NCBI GenBank assembly: GCA_934047225.1
Contig: OW203988.1
Location: forward strand, 372,001 to 436,000
From: Ypsolopha sequella
Lineage: Eukaryota > Arthropoda > Insecta > Lepidoptera > Ypsolophidae
Direction of reading: 5' to 3'
DNA: 64,000 nt
In this document: piece after piece, positions 11,906 to 23,318 of the stretch
How positions within the stretch are numbered: position 1 is the stretch's first letter
How the letters are laid out: the number at the start of each line of letters is the position of its first letter
The notes under the pieces: model-generated
The model's database searches: none
Seen by the model: the letters and a program-made list of their open reading frames with translations, nothing else
Told to the model about the DNA's origin: nothing
Program-made: the position numbers and the translations under genes

Positions 11906-13906
11906 CTAGCTTTTGCCCGCGGCTTCGCCCGCGTTGATTTAGTTTTTGTGTACTAATTTTTATAGAACGTATTTAAATCTGGTTTGGAGTATTTTTGGTA
12001 CAATTATTTGATCTCCAGGTAAAGTCTCTTTGGCGGGGCCTATTACCTATTGGTTTTTTTAAATTCATACATGAAGTACCTCTTTATACATTAGAAATTC
12101 TGCCCTCAGCTGTTAACACGACCAGGCTGCTAGGTGAGCTCACTCTCGAGCAGGCTACGTGCAACTGGCCGTGCGAAAAGCAGTCCCCCCTAAGATCAAT
12201 TCCTGCTGTTTTCAGTGACTGACCCTGAGACTTACTAATCGTCATTGCGAAAAGGAAAAAATGGAACCCTAATAGGATCAGAAACAAACATTATAAGTGC
12301 TCTCACTCCCTCTGGGAGTCAAGGTGTAGTGCTCGGCCGAAAAACTCACATGCTCGTTATTCGGCCTCGCTAGAAACATACTAATCGGCCTTCGGCCTCG
12401 TGGAGCTTAGCTCGGCCTTCTGCCTCGCCAGAGTGCCAAAAAAAGGAACTCACCGATCAAAGTTTTTCCGAAAAAGTATCAAAATCCCTATCAGTTGTCA
12501 AAGAATGTCAAATTTGTATATGGCAGCGTAATCAGCGACCCCGAATACCCCTTGATACCGAGTTTCATGTAAATCGGAATACTTTTTTGGACCTGTGAAA
12601 AAACTGTCAAAACCTGACAAATTAATTTTTTTTTGGTGGTGTAGCCCCAGCTTGACCGATCACTATAGTTAAAACCCGAACTCCCTACGCTTAGCCGTTC
12701 GGGAGATATGGCCGATCAAAATTTTGTCAATTTTTTATTTTCGTTTTTTTTTTACCGGCGTCGTCGTCTAGATCTCGCCGAACCCTTTTCTTAGAGTATC
12801 ATGAACATGGGAGATACGGGCCTGTAAAGTTTTGACACTTTAGGCAGACCGATCTCGTCGAGACATTTTCCTAGACACCCATCAACATGGGTTTAACTCC
12901 AGCCGTTCGGGATATACAGGCAGTCAAAGTTTTGAAATTTAAAAAAAAAAACTTTTTTTGGCACCCCGCGGTCCAACCCACAGGGATGTACCACCTTCCG
13001 TTCCAAAGATATTTTGCTGGGATATAGATAGATAGATAGATAGATAGACAGACAGATAGATAGATAGATTTTGGATAGATAGTTTGATATATAGATACCT
13101 CAAAAGGAAAAAATGGAACCCTAATAGGATCACTTGTGTGGCTGTCTGTCTGTCCGTCTGTTACAGCCGATTTGCTCTGGCACACATACTTTCAAGAATT
13201 TTCAAACTTCAAAATCGATGCCATTTTCGTAATTAACGTCCAAAAAAACCATAAAAACGACACCCATATTGATATTTACACATTTCAAAATTTCAACCCC
13301 ATCGTACCCCAACAGGAAATGATGTTATTTCACGTTCACTACGTTAGATTTAGAAATCGTTGTTGTTTTCCTAATCAGCGACCCGATAAACCATATAAAC
13401 GATACCCATGTTGGTTTTCAGACTTGGTCACCCCATTTCTCCCTTTTAGGGGTTGAATTCTGGAAAAGCCCTTTTTCACGTCCACCACGTTGTATTTTAA
13501 AATCTTTGTTGTTTTTGTAATCAGCGACCCGATAAACCATACAAACGATACCCATGTTGATTTTCAGACTTTGTCACCCCATTTCCCCCTTTTAGGGGTT
13601 GAATTCTGAAAAAACCTGAAACACGTGTTTACTCATTTATGAATAGGAGTACTCCTGTGAAGTCTCGAATAAAATAGTCTAACTAATCTTGTTTCCCCAT
13701 ACAAACTTTGGACCCCCGTTTCACCCCCTTAGGGGTAGAATTTCGAAAAACCCTTTCTTATTCCTTGTTTACATTACAAAGGGAAGCTTTGTGCAAAATT
13801 TCAGCTTTCTAGGTCGAAGGGTTTGGGCTGTGCGTTGATGAGTCAGTGAATGAGTCAGTGAATGAATCAGTCAGTCAGGACTTCTCTTTTTATATATATA
13901 GATAGA
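11906..13906 (-). mobile_element. Helitron (2,001 bp), precisely inserted in the LINE
   Basis: On the minus strand the element starts with TCTATCTATATATATAAAAA (13906 downwards) and ends with a GC hairpin (gcgggcgaagccgcgggc) and CTAG (11909-11906). It sits between A (11905) and T (13907) with no target duplication, which is the Helitron hallmark. Removing it restores the LINE codon and frame exactly. The interior has a helicase remnant near the 3' end (12050-12290), two ~100-bp partial duplications (13370-13480 and 13510-13615) and gata microsatellite. It is non-autonomous or decayed. Confidence 0.92.
12050..12272 (-). pseudogene. Helitron Pif1-like helicase, C-terminal remnant
   Basis: The minus-strand frame carries [19 protein letters not shown], then [13 protein letters not shown] and a VYKEVL-type end. 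These are the final helicase motifs (V/VI) of the RepHel protein that drives rolling-circle transposition. Only the last ~70 residues remain; the Rep domain and the rest of the helicase are absent from the 2-kb element. Its orientation agrees with the element termini (3' end at the low coordinate). Confidence 0.88.
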
Positions 13907-14289
13907 TGAAGCACCGGGATTCATTAAGAGAAAAGTTCAAAGAAATTAATATATTAACGGTTCCTTGTGAATATATTTACCAAGTCCTTAGATATGTCAG
14001 AAAAAATGTTGACTCTTTCCCAAGGCTTGGTAAGCAACATTGTAAGGAAACCAGAAATAAGCATAAACTGGCTTTTCCAAAAATCAGACTCGCTAAGGTG
14101 AGTACCTCTTTTGTAGGACATGGTATAAGATTTTACAATAAACTTCCAAAGGAGGTCCTTACTTTGTCAGAGAATAAGTTTAAACTGTATATTAAGCAGG
14201 GCCTATTGAAAAAGGCATATTATAAAATAAATGAATATTTGGATGATGGTGAAGCATGGTGTTACAGTGATAATGATAGTAAGTTATAA
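13907..14289 (+). pseudogene. LINE RT C-terminal region, part 2
   Basis: Continuation of the frame broken at 11905. It encodes the segment starting KHRDSLREKFKEINILTVP, then YVRKNVDSF and the GIRFYNKLP motif near the C-terminus of Jockey-like ORF2 proteins. It stops at 14289, followed by the LINE 3'UTR. The apparent start codon at 13906-13908 is an accident of the Helitron junction. Confidence 0.88.
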
Positions 14290-15090
14290 TTTAATTAAAT
14301 AGTATAATTTCTTAACTAATGATTCCTCTAAGGTGTTAACATTAATTGATTACAGACTGTAAAAGGAAAAGGACTATATGAGACAGGTAGACAAAGATAT
14401 ATATGTTTTTCTTTTTTTTCATTAACCTGAATTCCTGCTGTCTTGTATTTTCTTATCCCTTGGTTAAAGTAGATATAAGTCATATATTGTATAGCATAAG
14501 TTTTATGTTGAAAAAAAAGACATGATCTTGCTAAGTTTCTTGCCCTTCTTCTTAGCAAGATTAATCGAATGGGCGGAGGTAGGCATGTATTTATATATGT
14601 AACCTATTGGTATGTAGTATATAGGATGGGATTTGGTCGGCCGCCTGGATTCGTGCTGGGGGCTCGGTTGGTGATCATTGAACCTTGTTCCTGGGGCCGT
14701 ATTTTTGGGTCGTTCGGGTTCGGTTCGCGTGCGGAAGTGTATGCCTGTCTCATCTTGCAAATGACAAGTTCTGGTGTGCAACGTGGGATGGGTATGTGCT
14801 TTCGCGCGTGGGTTGGGAACGAGCGATTCGGAAATGCGGCTCCTGGTCCCTGGCCGGGTCTCCGGTGTGGGTTCGGGCGGCTGATTGGATTTTACCTTGT
14901 ATAATATATATTTTACCTATCATTTTAATCGTAAATATATTGCTACATAAATTAAATAAACCTTTAATTTAGTTCATGTACATTTATTATTTTATTACAT
15001 ATATTTTCTTTATTAGATTAAATTTGACGTGTAAAAAGTGTATATATCTATACCTGCTTTGCAAAATAAACTATTTGAATTTGAATTTGA
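14290..15090 (+). other. LINE 3'UTR and tail
   Basis: Non-coding. Contains a hairpin (cttgctaag...cttagcaag at 14527-14561), a GC-rich block at 14625-14890 and the terminal tgaatttgaatttgaa tail. A stretch of about 140 bp inside the GC-rich block (about 14695-14845) lies between two cctgg repeats and is missing from the related copy at 30240-30520. Open frames here are not genes. Confidence 0.8.
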
Positions 15091-15474
15091 ATAACAAGTA
15101 AATGACACGTTATAATTTTCTTATCTCTCTTACATCCAAAGACATCGCATGAAGTACAAGCTTGCTAATGTTATTTATCTTAAGTACCTTGTTGAATAAT
15201 TCAATAAGAAAATCGTTAAATGGTAATAATAAATGTATGCAGAGCACAATTACTTCTTGCACTAGGCGTACTGACGAAAAGTTTAAAAAAGGAACGTATT
15301 TTTTTTGCAACGCGGAGCAACAAATTTGAAGTTCGAACCATAACTTTCAACATTTTTAAAATCGATAAAAGTATTCGTTCGAAATTCAAATTTTGTTTTG
15401 TTTTGCTTTCATTCCGTGCTGTCATTGTGTAATGATGGCGTATAATTATTACTTTACAAGTGAACAGTACTAGG
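15091..15474. other. Spacer between LINE tail and right inverted arm
   Basis: Short overlapping frames on both strands (15110-15432) show no domain. Probably interior sequence of the DNA transposon that the LINE invaded. Confidence 0.4.
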
Positions 15475-15797
15475 TTTTGTTAATAAAGAACTTGTAATAA
15501 ATATTCAATTTCATGGGTATCTCGTACAACAGATGAGTTTAAGACTTTAGTTTAGTAGACAAATTTTATTCTGAACAATAATCCTACCGATTCTTATAAT
15601 AAAATAGCGAGGGTTTATTTCTTGAATTTTTAGTTGGTTCAGTTCCCGGGTGAGACAAGCAAATTTTAGAAGATCTTTGAATGCAGTTTTGTTTCTTTTA
15701 AAAAATAAAGGAATGTTTCCTTTCAGTAAAATGAGCTAACTAAAGGATTTAAGGTAGTTCCCCTCCAGGGCCCTTTCAATTTTTCCACCCTGTATAT
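15475..15797 (-). repeat. Right arm of the ~320-bp inverted repeat pair
   Basis: Inverted match to 8849-9170, ending ...ggaaa-type A/T then ccaccctgta at 15797. Shared blocks include agtagttcccctcc-like and gggccct sequence, the AAAATAAAGGAATG run and ctgaacaataatcctac. Confidence 0.85.
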
Positions 15798-15835
15798 AGA
15801 TAATAAAGTATCAAACTTGGTCAAACCTAACTTAC

Positions 15836-15971
15836 CAACTAACACTGACATCTGTTCCAAAGCTTGCATTTTTTCCATTTCATAACGCTGGAACCTTGAT
15901 TTTTCTTCATCGTACGCACTCAACATCTTAAACAACATGCACCTCACATCGCTGGGCACAGTTTTAGGCAT
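15836..15971 (-). pseudogene. Candidate coding exon, charged/coiled-coil, next to inverted arm
   Basis: On the minus strand an ATG at 15971 opens 45 codons containing SDVRCMLFKMLSAYDEEKS and a Glu/Lys/Met/Gln-rich helix-like stretch. It ends at a strong donor (g|gtaagt). It lies 38 bp outside the inverted arm and downstream of the minus-strand THAP exon at 16415-16504, so the two could have belonged to one gene. I do not recognise the family. Confidence 0.4.
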
Positions 15972-16414
15972 GATGGTCAACAAATTCAGTTTATTTCATT
16001 AAATTTAATTCGTAAATGAAATCAACAAGAGAGCCAAAGACAAGTTTAATGACAGGTGACATTATTTATTTTTTGTTGCTATATGAATATTTTACCACTA
16101 AGTTCTTGACAAGATCGGCTTGACAGACTCTATTTAAGTCTCGTGCCCCGTAAGTTAACCTACTGTTCTGGTTTTACTATGACAAGACACATCGACAAAA
16201 GAGTCAAAGAAAGCTGCTTTTTGTTCTGACAAGCGCACTAATACATATATACATACATAATAGTACATCTATGTACTGTTTATTTTGCCCTGGTAATAGA
16301 CAGTAAGTACAAAGCAGACAAAGAATAATATCAAATCTACATAAAAATAACGCGACAATTTCAAAAACTACATTTGTAATGTACTGCTCTTGAGTAATAT
16401 TTTTTCATTGTTAC

Positions 16415-16504
16415 CTTTGTACATCAGTCGGAAGCCTAAAAAAGCTATTTCTTGTTTTGGGATGAATTAAGACACCCAGAAACACAACAATATCTCTGCG
16501 ACAT
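16415..16504 (-). pseudogene. THAP-domain N-terminal exon, frameshifted
   Basis: Minus strand, ATG at 16504. It encodes RYCCVSGCLN with the first C-x4-C pair of a THAP zinc finger. A frameshift/stop after about 19 codons follows; in the shifted frame SFFRLPTDVQR matches the conserved THAP position equivalent to SFFSIPP in the + strand exon at 7540. It ends at a plausible donor (caaag|gtaaca). A dead, partial copy. Confidence 0.55.
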
Positions 16505-16794
16505 CGTGACAGGGCCGGCACAGGTCGCGCCTTGGAGCGGTGCTTGCGTAATAATGTACTCTGTGGTCTTCGCCTACACTGACAAGCGCGGCGCGCCGAC
16601 CCCAACGACTAACGACTGAACTCTACTTAGACGGCGAGTAGAGCACGCGTCTGTGTGTGTGAGCTTGAATCGGAGCGTTTACAGGTACATTGGAGACCAC
16701 TTCAAGCTATACACTTGCAGTACGACATTAGCCCCTGCAGAGAAGAATATGTACTCCACTGTGTATGTATGTACCACATGTGTTCTGTGCGTAG

Positions 16795-16971
16795 GCGGTG
16801 CATCCTCGGAGTCGGATGGCGAGTGCGGCGCGGCGGCGGGCGGGGCGGGGGCGGCGGCGCGCGCGCAGTACGTCAGCGCCAACTGCGTCGTGTTCACGCA
16901 CTACTCGGGGGACGTCGCCGCCGTTGTCGACGAGCACTTCTCCAGGGCTCTCTCACTCGACAAGCCCAAAG
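16795..16971 (+). CDS. vg: vestigial: TONDU / Scalloped-interaction exon
   Basis: Vestigial is a nuclear cofactor that binds the TEAD factor Scalloped to specify wing identity. This exon encodes an acidic start (SSESDGECG), an Ala/Gly/Arg linker and the diagnostic TONDU motif VVFTHYSGDVAAVVDEHF (about 16889-16942). The acceptor is tgtgcgtag|gc and the donor aaag|gtgacc. Two bases at the start complete a codon begun in an upstream exon not seen here, and one base at the end is completed by the exon at 32077. The high GC of the exon contrasts with its AT-rich surroundings. A longer open frame from 16653 runs into intron and is not real. Identity is secure; the weak GTGACC donor is the only uncertain boundary, and phase agreement supports it. 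Confidence 0.95.
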
Positions 16972-17139
16972 GTGACCTAGCATCTATTTACTTATCAGTT
17001 GGTACTTACCTGCTTCCATGTCCTCTTAAGAGATCACGCACGAGGACTCTGCTTCTTAAGGGCCCGTTATCCCTGACATTGAGCATTTTGCATCAAGTAG
17101 AACTGAACTCCATGATCTTTTATTATAAGTAGTTTAAAG

Positions 17140-17900
17140 TACACGCTTTGAGCCGTGGCTGTTACGCCAACCGAACTAAGCGACTTGTCAAAACACAAAA
17201 GACTAATATTCTAAATCATTTTACATTAACTACAAAAACTAAATAAGTAAAAGTAAAACTAAAACTGTATGAAACGTAAAACTACAAAACTAAAAACTTA
17301 AAAAATCTATCGCAAAATATTCCAATTCGTTGCAACTATCTTACGCAACATATCATTATATTTTTTAAGAGAGACTGCAAAGGTATCCACCTGACATTTT
17401 TTTACAAGATTGTTGTGATCCCTACATAAACGATTAAAAATGGCGTTGTGGCCCAAATTTGTTTTAAACCTCTCCACTACAAATAGTCCGGGCGCACAAC
17501 GTAACAAAGCTGCTCCCCGTGGCAAAGTAAATGAAGGGAAGCTGCTAGTGGTGTCATTTTATTTAGAAAAAATATGCAGTTCATTTATTTTCATGGTGAC
17601 AACCCCACAGGTGTTGCGTATGTCTATGGTGACGTCATACAAGATGGCCGCCGTAGAAAAATAAACAATATGACTTATCTTCGCCGCTACCCCACCGATT
17701 CTTTTTTTTTAATGTATGTTGGAAAGTTAACATTAAGAGCAAAAAAAATTCTTTAGAAATAATGTGCAAAACCAATATTATAGTTGCTGTTTGGGTTTAA
17801 AGTACAAAAATTCAAAATTCTACATGAAACATTTAATTAATTAGACAATAATTTTTTCAATAACTTTGCATTCAATAGTAATTTTACAAATCGGCCTCAA
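17140..17900. other. Intronic stretch with unidentified open frames
   Basis: A minus-strand frame (17307-17525) encodes a 72-residue segment with LGHNAIFNRLCRDHNNL. It looks like decayed repeat coding sequence but I cannot assign a family. A GTGACGTCATACAAGATGGC stretch near 17628 resembles sequences near transposon promoters. Nothing more is supported. Confidence 0.35.
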
Positions 17901-17916
17901 TATCTTCATCACTATG

Positions 17917-19051
17917 TTAATCGGTGTAATCAGGTGAATACAAATTGTCACAAATGTATGTGTCGGCATTGCAACTACACATTTCTGTGCAAGGCATATT
18001 GTTTGCTAAACATTTCCAAGGTGGTGAACATCGATTCTTCAAACTCGAACATTTAATAAGTTTGAGAAGGCACTCTGGTGCACATGGCTCCTCACACATG
18101 ACAGGAGTAAGCACTGCCTTTTCCAAATACCAGCCGTATCCAACTGCATTAGGGATTACTGGATTCGGTTCATCATCTCTTGACCACACAAATGCTTGAA
18201 GGTTAGCTCTCTTGAGTGCAGGTACTAGGGAGCCTCTAGTGGGAGGTAGCTTATCACCTAAGGCTTTCTTGGCTGTGAACATTGACCTCCGTAATGCTGC
18301 AAGTGATTTTGTCGTAGTGTTGACTTGATAAACTCGGCAAATAAAGGCTTCCAGCTAATACATAATATCATTAGGTACTGAGTCACTGGTACCAAGTTTC
18401 TGCAAGGCCATTATTTTTTTACTTGCTGCGATTTCCAATATGATAATTTTCTCTTCCCAAATAAACTTTCAGTGGTGTTACAGCTAGATGATTTGTGAAG
18501 ACCGGGCAATGCTAAAGCTTTTAGTGCCCCAAGTGATACAAATATGTTTTGTATTGATATTGCCTCTCCTGACGATATAAAAAAGAATATGTGTTGTAGA
18601 AGTCTTGGATAGCATCTAACTATTAATAAAAAATATTAAATTATTAATAAGTGTCTTGAGCAAATACTAATTGTGTATCTGAACCTCTATCTTTTGCGTT
18701 AATGGCATGCAGTACAATTTTTGAATCGACTTCTTCTTGACTACTCTTTAAACAATCTAAAGAGCAGTGCGTTGTTCCAGTGCCTCAGCACGAGGTAAAG
18801 CACAAAACGGTATGTTAGACTTATTTACTACCCAGTTTCCCTTTTCGAACTCACGAAAAGATATCCGGATCCTTTACTTTCAAACTTCTCATATCAGCAA
18901 GATACCAAGCTGTCATTCCAGAATATTTTGTCAAGTCTGATGCAAAAAAGTATTTAACGAAATCTTCTAGTGACGAAAGGTGCAGATTCCAATTAACAGG
19001 TCTCAATAATAGTAACAAACAATCAACCATTCTCATGTATTTTCGTAACAT
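17917..19051 (-). pseudogene. Relic of a repeat-associated metazoan protein family (GCDTT / Cys-rich C-terminus)
   Basis: Read on the minus strand from 19051 to 17917, scattered frames match in order a large uncharacterised family often found in insect and fish repeats. First comes an N-proximal helical block (LHLSSLEDFVKYFFASDLTKY...WYLADM, 19045-18860). A degenerate GCDTT-like motif (CNTTESLFGKRKLSYWK, about 18480-18440) is next. The last part is a C-terminal LPPT...GYGWYL...LLKLIKC...CTEMCSC block (18240-17960). Several stops and frameshifts separate the blocks. The function of the family is not established; here it is dead. Confidence 0.6.
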
Positions 19052-19164
19052 TCTGAATGTTGATTTTCGTTCTTACTGTTGTTCATCAAATATTTTCAAA
19101 TATACGGACTGCGCAAGTATGACCACGTCTCCGACTTTCGATGCAGGTTTCGTATATATTCGTC

Positions 19165-19765
19165 TTTGCAGGAACTTACATATCCTTTCCCTGTTATATA
19201 ATGTTCTTTATAATCCCGTCTACCCCAATTATTTAAAAGAAAGAGTTGTCCTTCGCACTGACCGTAGCAACAGAACGCTTCGCTCCTGTCACCTTTTCGA
19301 TCTGGCGATGCCTGCCTACACCACTGATCGTTTCAACAAATCCTTCATGGTAAATGCTGTTCGACCCTGAGATGAACTTCCGCAAACCCTCAAAGATCTT
19401 CCTTCTGTGTCCTCTTTTAGATTCAACTTGAAAAAATGTTACCCCTCCTCTCTATGAATGACTTACTGGCTAAGCTACTGTTTGTCTGTATATATGTCAC
19501 TCTGTATTTATGTATGTATTTGTATGTAGTATATTTTTATATTTAGGTTATAGGTTTAAAATAACTTTTAAATAATGTTATGCACTGATTTAGTTAAATT
19601 TCCAAGATAAAAATGTTTTCATGTTTTCCCAAGGTAGGCTGGAAGAATTTTTTTATAGGAATAAGTCCGCCCTTGCCTTTTATCTGTTCTTTGTATGTAT
19701 CTTGTCTTCTTTTTTGTGCGCAATAAAGTCTTTATTCATTCATTTATTTTCATCTTTAAGAAATC
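19165..19765 (+). mobile_element. LINE 3' fragment (RT C-terminus and UTR)
   Basis: The + strand encodes ILSLLYNVLYNP...YLKERVVLRTD...RFNKSFMVNAVRP, then after a stop DELPQTLKDLPSVSSFR. This is the C-terminus of a non-LTR retrotransposon ORF2, followed by a UTR ending ...gcaataaagtctttattcattc. The minus-strand fragment at 34265-35310 encodes the same region of a related element. Confidence 0.75.
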
Positions 19766-20235
19766 ACACTTTTCCATCGAAATATCTTTCTCCTCCACCT
19801 ATACGACGCGACGTCTGTAGATCGTAGAGCCTGACGCAGACGCATAAGGCTATACAATAAGTGGGGAGAGAGGGGTTGGTTGGTTCGATAGTTGATGGTT
19901 CTACCCATTGTTTTATTATACCATGGTCCAACCAATAATAATAGATAGAGTAAAAAACTAAAATTGGGCTAAATCCATTACGTTTTAAGCTAAAATCCGA
20001 TTATCATCCAACATATTGATTTATCACAATACATTCAAAGAAAGTTTCTTTTAGCACGTAAAATTACCTTTCCAAAGAGGTACCAAAATTAAAAATCAGC
20101 ATGATAACGACCGAGATAATCAAGTTCTTAATACAAGAATGGCGGCCATCATTGATGACATCATGACATTCATACGCAATACTTGCGGAAGTGGCACCAT
20201 GGAAATCATAAAACTACATGTTTTTATTGATTGAA
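19766..20235. other. Intronic stretch, no feature recognised
   Basis: AT-rich; contains ggttggttggttcg near 19875 but no gene, clear repeat or hairpin. Confidence 0.4.
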
Positions 20236-21735
20236 TGATACTACTAGTACATTCCCTTCATTAGGTTTGCCACGGAAAACACAATGCCCCCGGACTAAAG
20301 GGTAAAAAGTTGACGATGTGGTACCCTTGCAAATTGTATCCTAGCTAGTAATTGAGGACACTCAATGGCGTTTCTCATAATCTTATATAAAAGAATTTGG
20401 GCAACGATCCATCGCCGTTGTTCGAGAGATACAAAGTTGAAATACTTTAATAGATCTTCGTACGAAATTAAAACTGAGCGTTTTCTCTGGTGTATAGTCA
20501 AAAAAACAGAAACCGTTTCTGTATTCTCTCTATTCTAAGTGACATCTATAGTGCGGGTTCCAAATACTGCAGCAATACTCCAGGATACTGTTTACCAGGG
20601 AAAAGTAAATGATTTTTAAAGGAGTCGTAGATTTGAATTTTTTGCAGTTGCGCCACAAAAAGCCTAGAATTCTGAAAGCTTTCTTTACAATTTGGTCTAT
20701 ATGAGGAACGAAAGATAATTTGCTATCAATTATCACACCTAGATCATAGATAGATTCCACAATTCCTAAGAATGGTGAGTCAATTTTATAGTTTATTTGT
20801 AAAGGTGAGTAAACACTCATACATACGTAAACACGTGTGAAAGTAATTCGTTTGCATTTGCTAATGTTAAAATGTAGTTTGTTGGAAATAGACCATCTGT
20901 AAATATTATCAAGATCCTCTTGAAGAAGATCCTGGTCAGATCATTAATGATTTTATAAATTTTTAAGTCATAAGCGAAGAAGGAATAGCTACAGTGCTGG
21001 ATTTCTAGACCCAAATCGTTTATAAAGCATAAAAACAGCTTAGGCCCCAGGTGGGACCCTTGAGGTACTCCAGAAGTGGCCCAGAAGGGCTCAGATTCAT
21101 ACCCATAAATCAAGACTTTTTGTTTTCTTCTAGATAAATAGGAGGAAAACCATTCCAGCACGATTCCGTCCATTCTAAGGCTAGATAACTTAGACAACAG
21201 CAAATTGTGGTCCACTCTATCGAAGGCCTTACTTATGTCTGTATAGACAGCATCTACTTGCTTATTACTATCTACTGCTTTTTGAAGGTAATCGATGTAG
21301 CAAGCCAAATTTGAAGTAGTTGACATCTTATTACGAAAGCCATGTTGTTTGGATGTTAAAATTGGTTTTATTAGGTTATCAACAGCTGGGCATATAAGGG
21401 ATTCCAAGATTTTCTCCATCAGACACAAAAGAGAGATTGATCTGTATTATTGGATATTATCTGCAGCGCCTCCTTTCGGTATCGGTACCACATTTGCCTT
21501 CTTCCACATATCAGGAAAAATTCCAGTATCTAATGAAAATTATATGATATGATCTTTTGAAAATGATACTAAGAGGCACAGAAATAGTTTGGGCACAGCT
21601 ACATATGAACACATCCAGAATCCCGTCTGGGCCAGCCCCCTGTTTCTTATCCAATCTCTTAATAGCTTCTACAACGTTATTTGTACTAACAGAAAGTCTG
21701 TTAAGAGTATTCCTAAATTCATATAGACGGGTATA
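20236..21735 (-). mobile_element. Jockey-like LINE, 5'-truncated, minus strand
   Basis: On the minus strand, from about 21735: a linker with GAGPDGILDVF, RT palm (KAFDRVDHNLLLSKL, GVPQGSHLGPKLFLCFINDL, and FAYD in place of the FADD catalytic box), then the post-palm YDLGVIIDSKLSFVPHI and LEYCCSIWNP segments, then a decayed C-terminus to about 20236. Stops and frameshifts are present and the catalytic box is altered, so it is dead. It lies back to back with the + strand copy that starts at about 21740. Confidence 0.85.
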
Positions 21736-21739
21736 ACTG

Positions 21740-22714
21740 GAGAGTGCGAGTAAAGATCTCTGGATTACTATTCCCTATCGGTGTAAAAATGTACGTAAGA
21801 ACTTAAATATCTGTGCTGTTGTTTATATTCCTTCTCCTTGCACTTCCCAAAAGCTAGACAATCAACTGAATGGGTTAACAAATGCTTTAAATCTGTGACG
21901 ATAAACAGGAGACAATAATAGTGGGCGATTTCAATCTTCGCGATACAATCTGGATATATAATAGATGTGGTAAGTTGGAACCATCCGAGCTCTCGCCACA
22001 AAATAACTATTATCGACTATTATATGATTTCTTGGCTTTACATGGTAATTATCAATATAATCTAGTTTACAATAAGGATAATAAAATTGCAAAGCATTGA
22101 AAATAAACTGCCCTTGACATTAAAAAGTGTAAATTCATAACTTTTACGAAAAAAATACGCCAATTTTAGCTACCTATAGTCTAGACGGAAAAGATCTTGA
22201 AAAAGTGACTGAAATACGTGACTTGGGTGTTATAGTTGACAATCACATATCAATGCACATATTACTAAAATAATCAAAAAAAGTCTTGCTATGTTGGGAT
22301 TCGTTTGGCGCAACTGCCGAGAATTTGAAAATGCTATTAAAATTGCTTATTTTGCATTGGTGCGTAGCTTTTTGGAGTATTGCTCTGCAATGTGGAACCC
22401 TAACTACAATTGTCACATTGATAGGCTCAAATAGTACAGAAACGTTTCCTTTTCTATCTAAGCGGACATCAAGGCAGACATCGCTCTCTGGCGCATTACT
22501 TGGACCGATTAAAACATTTTAATTTTTTAGCGCTGGAAGATAGACGTCATAACGCTAACCAGATATTTTTGTTTAAAATTTTTAACAATAAAGTTATTTG
22601 TCCTCAATTACTTCCCAAATTTAATATTATAATTCCTGGTCAGTGTGCCTGGGTTGTTAATTACGATCCATTTTATCTTCGTTCAGCAAGAACAAATGTT
22701 GGTAAATACTCGGT

Positions 22715-22730
<16 letters not shown>
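21740..22730 (+). mobile_element. Jockey-like LINE, internally deleted, plus strand
   Basis: The + strand keeps the endonuclease region (NLNICAVVYIPSP and IIVGDFNL at about 21800-21945), then jumps near 22095 directly to a post-RT segment (KKCKFITFTK, RDLGVIVDNHIS, FVWRNCREFENAIKIAY, LEYCSAMWNPNY). Almost the whole RT palm is deleted. A (ta)n microsatellite at 22715-22745 marks the end. Confidence 0.75.
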
Positions 22731-22745
<15 letters not shown>

Positions 22746-22746
<1 letters not shown>

Positions 22747-23010
22747 TAGAGTGTGCAGACAGCATAATGTACTTTTTGTAAAAGATCCTCAGGTTTTTGA
22801 CTTGTTTTCGTGTTCTTTTATAAAATACAAAATACACTTACCCAATCATTTACCTATTAAGTTTTTTGTACTTACATATTATCGTAGATGTAGATTTAAT
22901 TTTCTGTTAAATTTTTCTTTTTTTATATTTTTTATAATTATTAAGTTATGCCAGTTTGTAGTGCATAAGCCTTTTGCGATTGTGTTGTGAATGTTGTGTT
23001 TTTCTGTAAT
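22746..23010. other. AT-rich flank of the ISL2EU-type transposon
   Basis: No gene. The AT dinucleotide at 23009-23010 matches one at 27405-27406 and is a candidate target duplication. Confidence 0.5.
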
Positions 23011-23318
23011 GAGGAAGAGTCACGATTTTTGTTAAGTATGTAGATCGATGACAGTAAAAAAAACATGACTTATGGTGAAAAAAATATCCAAATCGGACAA
23101 GAAATGTCGAAAGTACAGCAATTTTACTGTAGCAGTTCAAATAACGCCCGCCAGTACCAGCCGCGAGCGCGTGACGTCATCCCACACATACCCGGGGCGC
23201 GACCCCGCACGCGCTCTTCAGTTCTGTAGGTGTACTCTGTTTCCCGCGCAGTTCTTGAGCTGTGCTTGTCACGGTCGCTTTGTTATAGATTTATTGTTGT
23301 GTATCAATATCCTTAAAA

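Larger units (their letters stand above)
9175..15090 (+). mobile_element. Decayed Jockey/CR1-like LINE, interrupted by a Helitron
   Basis: A non-LTR retrotransposon read on the + strand: leader frame 9186-9491, endonuclease 9494-10125, reverse transcriptase to 11547, thumb/C-terminal region 11581-11905, then (after the nested Helitron) 13907-14289. A 3'UTR follows, ending in a gaatttgaatttgaa tail near 15090. It is not functional: it has frameshifts near 9900 and 11550, an internal deletion in the RT palm near 11165, and a catalytic FADD box changed to FEDD. The 3'UTR segment 14400-14990 is shared with the rearranged copy at 30240-30722. Confidence 0.85.

Noticed and set aside
14503..14972. 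Overlapping 92-111-codon frames on both strands
   Set aside because: Lie in the LINE 3'UTR and are shared with a rearranged copy at 30 kb; no domain.
16653..17132. 159-codon frame taken as a complete gene from ATG 16653
   Set aside because: Only 16795-16971 is exon; the rest is intron on both sides, as shown by splice sites and the Vestigial motif boundaries.
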